This document shows, piece after piece, positions 1-6,970 of a DNA stretch of 64,000 nt. The position numbers were made by a program, and so were the translations under genes. This DNA is from Kitasatospora papulosa (GTDB lineage: Bacteria > Actinomycetota > Actinomycetes > Streptomycetales > Streptomycetaceae). Below the pieces are notes generated by a model. It was given only the letters and a program-made list of their open reading frames with translations, was not told where the DNA came from and made no database searches. The stretch spans positions 62,001 to 126,000 of the forward strand of contig NZ_JNYQ01000008.1 of the NCBI RefSeq assembly GCF_000717245.1, in the 5' to 3' direction. Every line of letters begins with the position of its first letter. The stretch's first letter is position 1.

Positions 1-1185
1 CGACGAGGCGGACACCGCGAAGGCCATCCCCACGGCGTCGGCGACCGGCACCCGGCTGACGAGCAGTGAGCCGGCCAGCGGCACGGCGATGGCGAGCACG
101 GTGGCCAGCCGGAAGTGCCGTACGCCTCGCGAGGGAAGGACGTCCTGGGTGATCACGCCGGCGACGGCCATGGTCAGCCCTGACGCGGTGGACAGGAACG
201 CGGCGAAGGCGCCCCCCGCGAGGAGTGCGCCGAGCAGGTCACCACCGAGGCCGCCGATCACCCGTGCCGGCAGCAGCAGTACCGCTGCGTCGGCGTCCCC
301 GCCGTGCATGAAGTCGGGTGCGTAGAGCCGGCCCAGGGCCCCGTACACCGGGGGCAGCAGGTAGAACAGCCCGACCAGGGCGAGGACGGCGACCGTGGTA
401 CGGCGTGCGTCCCGTCCGTTGGGGCTGGTGTAGAAGCGGACCACCACATGGGGAAGGCCCATGGTGCCGAGGAAGGTCGCGATGATCAGTCCGTACGTCG
501 CGTAGAGCGGATGGTCGGCCCGGAAGACGGAGATCTGCTCGTCGAACGTGACCCGGGGCCGTCCGTCGCCCTGCCAGGCGAGCACCAGGAAGATCGCCGG
601 GACCAGGAGCGCGGTGAGCTTCAGCCAGTACTGGAAGACCTGGACGAACGTGATCGAACGCATGCCTCCCGCGGCGACGGCGATCACCACGACGGAGGCG
701 ACGAGCACGTCGCCGAGCCAGCCGGGCGCACCGGTGAGGATCTTCAGGGTGAGACCGGCGCCCTGGAGCTGCGGCACGAGGTAGACCCAGCCCGCGCCGA
801 CGACGAACACGCTGACCAGCCTGCGCACCTGCCGGGACTCCAGCCGTCCCTCGGCGAAGTCGGGAAGCGTGTACGCCCCGGAGCGGCGCAGCGGGGCGGC
901 GACGAACACCAGCAGCACGAGGTATCCGGCGGTGTATCCGACCGGGTACCAGAGCATGTCGGGCCCGTGCACCAGCACCAGGCCGGCGATCCCGAGGAAC
1001 GAGGCGGCGGACAGGTACTCCCCGCTGATCGCCGCCGCGTTGAGCCGCGGGCGTACGGTGCGCGAGGCGACGTAGAAGTCGGAGGTCGTACGGGAGATCC
1101 GCAGCCCGAATCCGCCGACGAGGACGGTGGCGAGGACGACGAGGGCGACCGCCACCACCGATGCCGGGTGGCCGGGTGCGCTCAC
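1..1185 (-). CDS. Solute:sodium symporter (cation/acetate symporter type), C-terminus beyond the window
   Basis: Reading the minus strand from a GTG at 1185 gives a hydrophobic protein that stays open to the window edge. The N-terminal part shows hallmarks of the SSS family: a first membrane helix, then TSDFYVASRTVRPRLNAAAI and GEYLSAASFLGIAGL, then YPVGYTAGYLVLL. These match ActP-like acetate/cation symporters of the inner membrane, which import small carboxylates with Na+. The GTG overlaps the stop of the DUF485 gene by four bases (GTGA), so the pair is translationally coupled, the usual arrangement for this symporter and its small membrane partner. Substrate is not visible from sequence; acetate, propionate or pyruvate are the common ones. 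The last part is outside the window. Confidence 0.88.
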   Translation of the reverse strand, partial: MSAPGHPASVVAVALVVLATVLVGGFGLRISRTTSDFYVASRTVRPRLNAAAISGEYLSAASFLGIAGLVLVHGPDMLWYPVGYTAGYLVLLVFVAAPLRRSGAYTLPDFAEGRLESRQVRRLVSVFVVGAGWVYLVPQLQGAGLTLKILTGAPGWLGDVLVASVVVIAVAAGGMRSITFVQVFQYWLKLTALLVPAIFLVLAWQGDGRPRVTFDEQISVFRADHPLYATYGLIIATFLGTMGLPHVVVRFYTSPNGRDARRTTVAVLALVGLFYLLPPVYGALGRLYAPDFMHGGDADAAVLLLPARVIGGLGGDLLGALLAGGAFAAFLSTASGLTMAVAGVITQDVLPSRGVRHFRLATVLAIAVPLAGSLLVSRVPVADAVGMAFAVSASS

Positions 1186-1544
1186 GGTGAGGGGAGGCCT
1201 TCCACGAGTCTGGCGAAGTCGCGCTCGTTGCGTTCCGCCCTGCGCACGTACCACCAGGCGGCCAGGGTGAGCGGCGGACAGGTGGCGAAGCCGAGCACCC
1301 CCCAGACGAGCGCGTCGCTGCCCAGCGCCTCGAAGAGCAGGGGCAGGGTGCCGGCCACGGTGGCGAGTACGGCGAAGACGGTGAGCCCGGCGCGGAGCTG
1401 GCTGCGCATCAGTGACCGGACGTAGGCGCCGCCGAGGGCGGTCTGTTCGTCGATCTCCGACTGGGCGCGGTAGCGGGGCAGCGGACGCACCCGGCGCGGC
1501 TCGCCCGTGACCACTTCGCGCCGGGGCGTGCTCTCTGCGGACAT
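1182..1544 (-). CDS. DUF485 small membrane protein, partner of the symporter
   Basis: A 120-residue protein with a polar N-terminus (about 55 residues) followed by two membrane helices, roughly residues 51-70 and 78-99, then a charged tail containing RRAERNERDFARLV. Two helices plus this tail are characteristic of DUF485 (YjcH) proteins, which are encoded directly upstream of acetate-permease-type symporters and presumably assist them. The ATG at 1544 is the only plausible start. Its stop overlaps the GTG of the symporter gene. It lies 62 bp downstream of the LytTR regulator gene, so the three probably form one transcription unit with the regulator first. Confidence 0.85.
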   Translation of the reverse strand: MSAESTPRREVVTGEPRRVRPLPRYRAQSEIDEQTALGGAYVRSLMRSQLRAGLTVFAVLATVAGTLPLLFEALGSDALVWGVLGFATCPPLTLAAWWYVRRAERNERDFARLVEGLPSP

Positions 1545-1606
1545 GGGCCCGGAGTGTAGGCGGCACGGGGCCCCGCTGGGAAGGGCCGCCGTCCGGTAGG
1601 GGCAGG

Positions 1607-2359
1607 TCAGCGGCCGGTCTGCCGCATCAGGAGGTCGCGCAGGGAGCGGGTGTGACGACGGCTGACCGCGAGCTCCGCGTCCCCGATGCGGACGCTCATG
1701 CTGCCGGCGTCGAGCCGGAGTTCGTCGATCCGGTTCAGCGCCACGAGATGGCGGCGGTGGATGCGTACGAACCCCCGGGAGCGCCAGCGCTCCTCCAGGG
1801 TGGTCAGCGGTATCCGGACGAGGTGACTGCCGGAGGAGGTGTGCAGCCGGGCGTAGTCCCCCTGTGCCTCGGCGTACGCGATGTCGTCGACGGGCACGAA
1901 GCGGATGACCCCGCCCAGTTCCACCGCGATCTGGTCGGCGGCCGCGTCGTGGACGGACGCGGTGCGCTCACCGACCTGCTCGGCGACGCGCCGGACGGCC
2001 TCGGCGAGGCGCTCGCGCCGCACGGGCTTGAGCACGTAGTCGACGGCCTTGAGGTCGAACGCGTGGACGGCGAAGCCTTCGTGGGCGGTGACGAAGACGA
2101 TGAGCGGCGGCGCGGCGAACCCTGCCAGGAGCTGGGCGACGTCGAGCCCGGTCAGCCCCGCCATGTGGATGTCCAGGAACACCACGTCGATCGCGGACGG
2201 GTCGTCGGGCCCGGCGTCGACTGCGGCCCCGATGCGGCGCAGCGCCTCGGTGGCTCCCGTGGCGCCCTCTGCGCTCCGGATGCGGGGATCGGCGCGCAGG
2301 AGGTAGAGGAGCTCCTCCAGGGCGGGTTCTTCGTCGTCGACGGCGAGTACGCGCAGCAT
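1607..2359 (-). CDS. LytTR-family response regulator
   Basis: 250 residues. The receiver domain occupies roughly residues 1-125, with the acidic pocket in VDDEE, the phospho-acceptor Asp in FLDIHMAG, the Thr/Ser position in FVTAHE and the Lys in VLKPV. The C-terminal LytTR DNA-binding domain (about 150-250) shows the family landmarks FVPVDDIAYAEAQGDYARLH and RGFVRIHRRHLVALNRI. Such regulators act with LytS-type membrane kinases; no kinase gene is adjacent, unlike many Streptomyces copies. The upstream frame is open, but the protein clearly begins at MLRVLAVDDEE (ATG 2359). Gene order implies that it controls the downstream DUF485/symporter genes, as in carboxylate uptake systems. Confidence 0.9.
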   Translation of the reverse strand: MLRVLAVDDEEPALEELLYLLRADPRIRSAEGATGATEALRRIGAAVDAGPDDPSAIDVVFLDIHMAGLTGLDVAQLLAGFAAPPLIVFVTAHEGFAVHAFDLKAVDYVLKPVRRERLAEAVRRVAEQVGERTASVHDAAADQIAVELGGVIRFVPVDDIAYAEAQGDYARLHTSSGSHLVRIPLTTLEERWRSRGFVRIHRRHLVALNRIDELRLDAGSMSVRIGDAELAVSRRHTRSLRDLLMRQTGR

Positions 2360-2431
2360 GAGGCCGGAGTTTAGGTGCTCCGGCGGCGGGACGGCGTGAG
2401 TCGTTCCGGGGTTCGTCACGTACGTGAGGAC

Positions 2432-2707
2432 ATGCGCGCCACCGAACCGCACCGCGACGCCGGAGCCTACGCGCTCGGGGTGCTCGGGGCTGCCGACGTC
2501 CGCCGGTTCGAGGAGCATCTGACGGAGTGCGCCGCGTGCGTGGTCCAGGTGCGTGAGCTCGGCGCGGTGGTGGGCCTTCTGGCGGCGTACGCGCGCTGCG
2601 CCCCGCCCTGGCCAGCCCGGCGTCCGGCCCGTCGGCGGTGGTGGCCGGGCCGCTACTTGAGCAGGCGGGACAGCCGGCGGTCGGCGAGGGGCTTGCCGCC
2701 GGTCTGA
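2432..2707 (+). pseudogene. Truncated zinc-binding anti-sigma factor (ZAS) fragment
   Basis: The ATG at 2432 follows a GTGAGGA ribosome-binding site. The first about 55 residues match the cytoplasmic zinc-binding domain of RskA/RsrA-type anti-sigma factors: HRDAGAYALGVL, then FEEHLTECAACVVQV, with the H-x3-C-x2-C zinc motif intact. After about residue 57 (near 2600) the frame turns into Arg/Trp/Pro-rich sequence unlike any anti-sigma factor, and it overlaps the 3' end of the glycosylase gene on the other strand until the stop at 2707. The membrane helix and periplasmic domain are missing, and no ECF sigma gene is adjacent. I infer a decayed gene of which only the ZAS domain survives; a functional mini-protein is possible but less likely. 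Confidence 0.6.
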
Positions 2708-3513
2708 CAGGTGGGGCAGTACTGGAGCGAGGAGTCGCTGAACGACACCTCCAGCACGGTGTCGCCGCAGACGGGGCAGGGCTGCCCCGTCCGGCCGTGG
2801 ACGCGCATGCTGCTCTTCTTCTCGGCCTTGAGCCGGCCCGCCGCGACCCCGCGGGAGCGTTCGACCGCGTCCTGGAGCGTGGTGCGCATGGCGTCGTACA
2901 GGTGGGTGACGTCCTCGTCGCCGAGGGCGGACGTGAGCTTGAACGGCGACATCTTCGCGACGTGCAGGATCTCGTCGCTGTAGGCGTTGCCGATGCCCGC
3001 GATCAGCGACTGGTCGCGCAGTGCTCCCTTGATCTGCCGGCGTGCCCCGCCGAGCACCGCCGCGAACGCGTCGCGGTCGAAGGAGTCGGCGAGCGGGTCC
3101 GGACCGAGGCGCGCGACGCCGGGGACCTCGGCGGGGTCGCGCACCAGGTGGACGGCGAGGCGTTTGGTGGTGCCCATCTCCGTCAGGTCGAAGCCGTCGC
3201 CGCCCGTGAGGACCGTACGCAGGGCGAGGGGTCCTTTGCCCGGCCTCGGCGGGGTCGCGGGAAAGCCGTCCTTCCACTGGAGCCAGCCGGCCCTCGCGAG
3301 GTGGATGAGCAGATGGAGATCCCCCGCCGTGATGTCGAGGAACTTCCCGTGCCGGGCCACGGCGGAGACGTCGGCGCCCTCCAGCTCGGTGACCGGCGGG
3401 TCGTACGTCTTCAGGACGCTGATCGCGAGCGGCAGCACCCGGGCGATCTCCTTGCCGACCAGATGGTCGCCGAGGAAGTCCCGCAGGGCTTCGACTTCCG
3501 GCAGTTCGGGCAT
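2653..3513 (-). CDS. Fpg/Nei-family DNA glycosylase/AP lyase
   Basis: 286 residues. The start is fixed by the N-terminal MPELPEVE, because Pro2 is the Schiff-base nucleophile and Glu3 the general acid after Met removal; longer starts would bury it. The H2TH region is visible around IKGALRDQSLIAGIGNAYSD, and the protein ends in a four-cysteine zinc finger (CPVC near 247, CPTC near 269). This is a base-excision repair enzyme that removes oxidised bases from DNA and nicks the abasic site. The family contains several Streptomyces paralogues, and whether this one prefers 8-oxoG (Fpg) or oxidised pyrimidines (Nei) cannot be decided here. It is monocistronic, 55 bp downstream of the lactonase gene. 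Confidence 0.93.
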   Translation of the reverse strand: MPELPEVEALRDFLGDHLVGKEIARVLPLAISVLKTYDPPVTELEGADVSAVARHGKFLDITAGDLHLLIHLARAGWLQWKDGFPATPPRPGKGPLALRTVLTGGDGFDLTEMGTTKRLAVHLVRDPAEVPGVARLGPDPLADSFDRDAFAAVLGGARRQIKGALRDQSLIAGIGNAYSDEILHVAKMSPFKLTSALGDEDVTHLYDAMRTTLQDAVERSRGVAAGRLKAEKKSSMRVHGRTGQPCPVCGDTVLEVSFSDSSLQYCPTCQTGGKPLADRRLSRLLK

Positions 3514-3568
3514 GTCCCCAGCCTGCCGCAAGGGGGCCGCGCATGCCCGGCGGACGCCTCGGGAGTGT

Positions 3569-4435
3569 TCAGCCGGCGGGTTCCCGGAGCCCGTAGACGC
3601 GCTGTGCGGTGCCGGCCAGGACGGACTGCCGGTCGGCGTCGCCGAGCCAGTCGGTCAGCTCGCGCGCCGTGGCCAGGACGTCGGCGTATCCGGCGGCGAG
3701 CCGGCACACGGGCCAGTCGGAGCCGTACATCAGCCGGGTGGGTCCGAAGGCCTCGATGACCGTGTCCGCGTAGGGGCGCAGGTCTTCCACGGTCCAGGAC
3801 AGCCGGTCCGCCTCGGTGACGAGCCCGGAGAGTTTGCAGACGGTGTTGGGGAGCGCGGCGAGGGCCCGCAGGCCGTCGGCCCACGGGTGCGTCGCGCGCC
3901 GTGCCACCGGTGGCTTGCCCGCGTGGTCGAGCACGAAGGTCAGTTCCGGCAGCAGGGCGGCCGCCCGGACCGCCGCGGGCAGTTGGTGGGGCCGGATGAT
4001 CAGGTCGTAGACGAGGCCGGCGGCGGCGACGGCCGCCAGACCGCGCAGGACGTCGGGGCGCAGCAGCCACTCCGGGTCGGGTTCGCCCTGGACCTGGTGC
4101 CGGATTCCGACGAGCCGGTCGCCGCCGGGCAGGGCACGGAGCGAGGCGAGGGTGCCGGAGACGTCCGGGGCGGTGAGATCGGTCCAGCCGACGACGCCCG
4201 CGACGAGTGTGCCGGCGTCGGCGAGGGCGAGGAGCTCGGGGGTCTCCTCGGCGACGGTCACCGTCTGGACGAGCACGGTGGACACCACCCCCGCCGCCCT
4301 CGCCTCGGGCTCCAGGTCGGCGAGGGTGAAGGTGCGGCGGAGGGGGGCGAGTTCCTCACCGGTGATCCAGTCCTGGTCGCGCACCGCGAGGTCCCACACG
4401 TGGTGGTGGGCGTCGACGACCGGCGGGGGCGTCAT
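3569..4435 (-). CDS. Amidohydrolase-family lactonase (L-fucono-lactonase type)
   Basis: 288 residues. It opens with the metal-site motif VVDAHHHVWD and contains TVLVQTV, GIRHQVQGEPDPEWL, FVLDHAGKPPV and the distal Asp in LMYGSDWPVC, all typical of the amidohydrolase_2 family of aldonolactonases. The expected reaction is hydrolysis of a sugar lactone in non-phosphorylative oxidation of L-fucose or L-rhamnose-like sugars. The ATG at 4435 lies one base after the stop of the upstream aldo/keto reductase gene, so the two are coupled: the reductase would oxidise the sugar to the lactone and this enzyme would open it. The remaining pathway genes are not present. Confidence 0.86.
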   Translation of the reverse strand: MTPPPVVDAHHHVWDLAVRDQDWITGEELAPLRRTFTLADLEPEARAAGVVSTVLVQTVTVAEETPELLALADAGTLVAGVVGWTDLTAPDVSGTLASLRALPGGDRLVGIRHQVQGEPDPEWLLRPDVLRGLAAVAAAGLVYDLIIRPHQLPAAVRAAALLPELTFVLDHAGKPPVARRATHPWADGLRALAALPNTVCKLSGLVTEADRLSWTVEDLRPYADTVIEAFGPTRLMYGSDWPVCRLAAGYADVLATARELTDWLGDADRQSVLAGTAQRVYGLREPAG

Positions 4436-4436
4436 G

Positions 4437-5405
4437 TCAGAGCAGTCCTTCCGCGCGCAGGTCGTCCCAGAGCGCGTCCGGGACGGGTCTGCGGAGCTGG
4501 GCCGCCGCGTCGCGCACCTCCTCCGGGGAGCGGGTTCCGACGAGGACCCCGGCGACGGCCGGGTGCCGCAGCGGATAGTGCAGGGCGGCGGCGCGCAGCG
4601 GGACACCGTGGCCTTCGGCGACGTCACGGATGCGCAGGGCCCGGTCCAGGAGGGGTGCGGGGGCCGCGGCGTAGTCGTAGGCGGCGTCGGGGCGGGGGTC
4701 GGCGAGCAGCCCGGAGTTGAAGACGCCTCCGACGACCACGTCGCGGTGGCGGGCGGCGGCCTCCGGCAGGAGCGTGTCGAGGGCGCTGTGGTCGAGGAGG
4801 GTGAGGCGGCCGGCGCAGAGGACGACGTCGACGTCGGTCTCGCGCAGGAAGCGGGTGAGCATCGCGGTCTGGTTCATACCGGCGCCGATGGCTCCGACCA
4901 CGCCTTCCGCGCGGAGCTTCTCCAGTGCCGGGTAGCCCTCGCGGAAGGCCGCTTCCGCGTGGTCGTCGGGGTCGTGGAGATAGACGATGTCGACCCGGTC
5001 GAGACCGAGGCGCCCCAGGCTGTCCTCGATGCTGCGGCGGATGCCGTCGGCGCTGAAGTCCCAGCGGCGCCGGTGGGTGTGCGGCACGGCGAATCCGTCG
5101 GAGAGTCCCGAGTGGGCCGCCGTCCCGGCGGGGGGCAGCGGGTCGAGCAGACGGCCCGCCTTCGTGGAGATCGTGTACTCCGCCCGTGGCCGGTCGCGCA
5201 GGGCCTCGCCGAGGCGGCGTTCGGAGAGCCCGAGACCGTAGTGCGGTGCCGTGTCGAAGTAGCGGATGCCCTCCTCCCACGCCGCGTCGACCGCGGCCGC
5301 GGCCTGTCCCGGGTAGACCTCCGTGAAGAGGTTGCCGATCGCCGCCGCCCCGAAGGAGAGTTCGGTGATCTCGACCGCGCTGCTTCCGATCCTGATGCGC
5401 CGCAT
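4437..5405 (-). CDS. Aldo/keto reductase (L-fucose/D-threo-aldose dehydrogenase type)
   Basis: 322 residues, full length for the family. The AKR catalytic tetrad is visible: Asp and Tyr in YFDTAPHYG, Lys in STKAG and His in IVYLHDPDD. The closest architecture is the NAD(P)-dependent L-fucose or D-threo-aldose 1-dehydrogenase group, which also carries GLSERRLG. It probably oxidises a deoxysugar at C1 to its lactone, the substrate of the adjacent lactonase. The ATG at 5405 is the first gene start of the two-gene unit; a 15-bp inverted repeat lies 39 bp upstream. Confidence 0.87.
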   Translation of the reverse strand: MRRIRIGSSAVEITELSFGAAAIGNLFTEVYPGQAAAAVDAAWEEGIRYFDTAPHYGLGLSERRLGEALRDRPRAEYTISTKAGRLLDPLPPAGTAAHSGLSDGFAVPHTHRRRWDFSADGIRRSIEDSLGRLGLDRVDIVYLHDPDDHAEAAFREGYPALEKLRAEGVVGAIGAGMNQTAMLTRFLRETDVDVVLCAGRLTLLDHSALDTLLPEAAARHRDVVVGGVFNSGLLADPRPDAAYDYAAAPAPLLDRALRIRDVAEGHGVPLRAAALHYPLRHPAVAGVLVGTRSPEEVRDAAAQLRRPVPDALWDDLRAEGLL

Positions 5406-5443
5406 GCCGCCCCCGCCGGTGATCTGATGGTCCGTACAGGACT

Positions 5444-5458
5444 ATTCATCGGATCAAT
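5444..5458 (-). promoter_or_regulatory. Candidate operator of the lactonase/aldo-keto reductase operon
   Basis: The sequence ATTCATCGGATCAAT is an inverted repeat of two 7-bp arms around a central base with a single mismatched pair. It lies in the 86-bp gap upstream of the operon, 39-53 bp before the start codon, where a repressor would cover the promoter. ATCGGAT-type cores are common before sugar-acid genes controlled by GntR or IclR regulators in actinobacteria. No such regulator is encoded next to it. Confidence 0.4.
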
Positions 5459-5491
5459 CGGCTGCGTCAACAGGGTGAGACGGATCGGCTC

Positions 5492-6850
5492 TCAGGCCGG
5501 TGCGGGCACCGTGGGCACGAGTGCGTGCAGGTCGCGCAGCTCTTCACGGAGCGCGGTGGCCAGCCGGTCGAGATCCGGCAGCGCCTTGCCGTCGGCGACC
5601 AGTCCGACCTGTACCCGTCCCCCGTAGGTGGACAGGGCGATGGCCAGTGCCTGTCCGCGGGCCAGTGGCGCCATGGGGTAGACGGCTCGCAGCGGGCACC
5701 CGCCGAGCGAGAGGGCCGAGCGGGGCAGGGGCACGCTGGTGACCAGGATGTCGAAGAGCATCCGGGCGGCGTTCCCCGCCAGTGGCGCTCCGAACCGGTG
5801 GGCCAGTGCGGGCAGCTGGTCGGCCAGGACGGCGACCGCGCCCGCGCCGCGCAGGGGCCCCGCGGCCTTGTTGCGGTTCATGCCGGTGCGCACCAGGCGC
5901 AGCCGTTCGCGGGGGTCGGGCTCGCCGACGGGCAGACCGAGGAGGTAGGCCGACAGTTTGTTGCCGGTGGCCGCCCCGCCGGGTCGGCGCCGGGAGACGG
6001 GGACCAGGGCACGGGGGTCGGCGTCCGGGAGGGTCTCACCCCGTTCGAGCATCCAGCGGCGCAGCGCACCGGCGACGACAGCGAGCAGTACGTCGTTGGC
6101 CGTACCGCCCTCGGTGCGCCGGATGCGCTGCACCGTCGCGGCGTCGAGCTCGGCGGTGGCGAGCCGGCGTGTACCGCTGGAGCGGGCGGCCAGTGCGGTG
6201 GTCGCGCGCAGGTCGAGCCGGCTGGCGCGCACGACGGAGGCTCCGACCCCGAGCGCCCGGCCGACTTCACCGAGCCGCTCCCTCGCCATGCCTGCGACCT
6301 CGTAGGGGCCGGGCAGCCAGGAGCGGGGCGGGACGGGCGTCCGCCGGTTCACCGCGCCTCGGCCGGCACCGGCGGAGGCGATCTGGTCGAAGATGCCGGC
6401 ACCGATGGCGACGGCCCGCATCCCGTCGGCGAGCGCGTGGTGCAGCTTCACGAGTACGGCGAACGGGCCGTCGCCCGGACTGTCGAGGAGGTACATCCGC
6501 CAGGGTGGCAGTCCGCGCCCGAGCGGCTGCTCCATGAGTTCACCGGCCAGCCGGCCGGCCTCCGTCAGGAAGTCGCCCTCGGGGAGGACGACCCGCGTGA
6601 CGTGCCGCTGCACCTCGAAGTCCTTGTCGGTGAACCAGGCCGCGCCGCCGACGGGGAGCAGGACGTCACGCACCCGCATCCGCAGCCGGGGAATGGCCGC
6701 CGCCCGGGCTCCGAGGAGGTCGAGCAGCTGAGGCGCCGAGACGCCGGGCGCCGGGTCGAAGACCGCGAGGGCGCCGAGGTGCATCGGATGGGCATCGGAC
6801 TCGAGATGCCAGAAAGCCAGATCAAGAGGTGCCAGGAGCTCGGTACTCAA
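5492..6850 (-). CDS. Wax ester synthase/diacylglycerol acyltransferase (WS/DGAT)
   Basis: About 452 residues from a TTG at 6850 that follows GAGG with a 5-bp spacer; the frame is open to another TTG at 6919, but the conserved family start STELLAPLDLAFWHLES argues for 6850. The catalytic HHxxxDG motif is present as LHHALADG, and the C-terminal half shows NDVLLAVVAGALRRWM and the serine-rich VTSVPLPR segment. The enzyme transfers acyl-CoA to diacylglycerol or fatty alcohols, making storage triacylglycerol or wax esters at the membrane. It is monocistronic; three GTTAC repeats lie in its upstream region. Confidence 0.9.
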   Translation of the reverse strand: MSTELLAPLDLAFWHLESDAHPMHLGALAVFDPAPGVSAPQLLDLLGARAAAIPRLRMRVRDVLLPVGGAAWFTDKDFEVQRHVTRVVLPEGDFLTEAGRLAGELMEQPLGRGLPPWRMYLLDSPGDGPFAVLVKLHHALADGMRAVAIGAGIFDQIASAGAGRGAVNRRTPVPPRSWLPGPYEVAGMARERLGEVGRALGVGASVVRASRLDLRATTALAARSSGTRRLATAELDAATVQRIRRTEGGTANDVLLAVVAGALRRWMLERGETLPDADPRALVPVSRRRPGGAATGNKLSAYLLGLPVGEPDPRERLRLVRTGMNRNKAAGPLRGAGAVAVLADQLPALAHRFGAPLAGNAARMLFDILVTSVPLPRSALSLGGCPLRAVYPMAPLARGQALAIALSTYGGRVQVGLVADGKALPDLDRLATALREELRDLHALVPTVPAPA

Positions 6851-6908
6851 CGGGGCCTCGCGTCGTCGACGGCGGAACGGCGGGATCGCAGTCAATCCCG
6901 CACGATCG

Positions 6909-6944
6909 GTTACGGTCAAGTATGGACATGTTACGTACTGTTAC
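6909..6944 (-). repeat. Three GTTAC (GTAAC) repeats upstream of the WS/DGAT gene
   Basis: GTTAC occurs at 6909-6913, 6930-6934 and 6940-6944, so the copies are 21 and 10 bp apart, roughly two and one helical turns. They lie 60-95 bp upstream of the likely TTG start, close to a TTGACC that could be a -35 element on the minus strand. This helical phasing suggests binding of a regulator to one DNA face. The regulator is unknown. Confidence 0.4.
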
Positions 6945-6970
6945 AGTCTCGCGCCGTCCGGGCGGCGGTG

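Noticed and set aside
2416..2427. TCACGTACGTGA palindrome before the anti-sigma remnant
   Set aside because: Twelve bases of a GC-rich self-complementary type occur by chance often, and the downstream gene is decayed; no support for an operator.
3411..4070. Minus-strand 219-codon ORF overlapping the lactonase and Fpg genes
   Set aside because: Frame-shifted shadow with Arg/Pro-rich composition.
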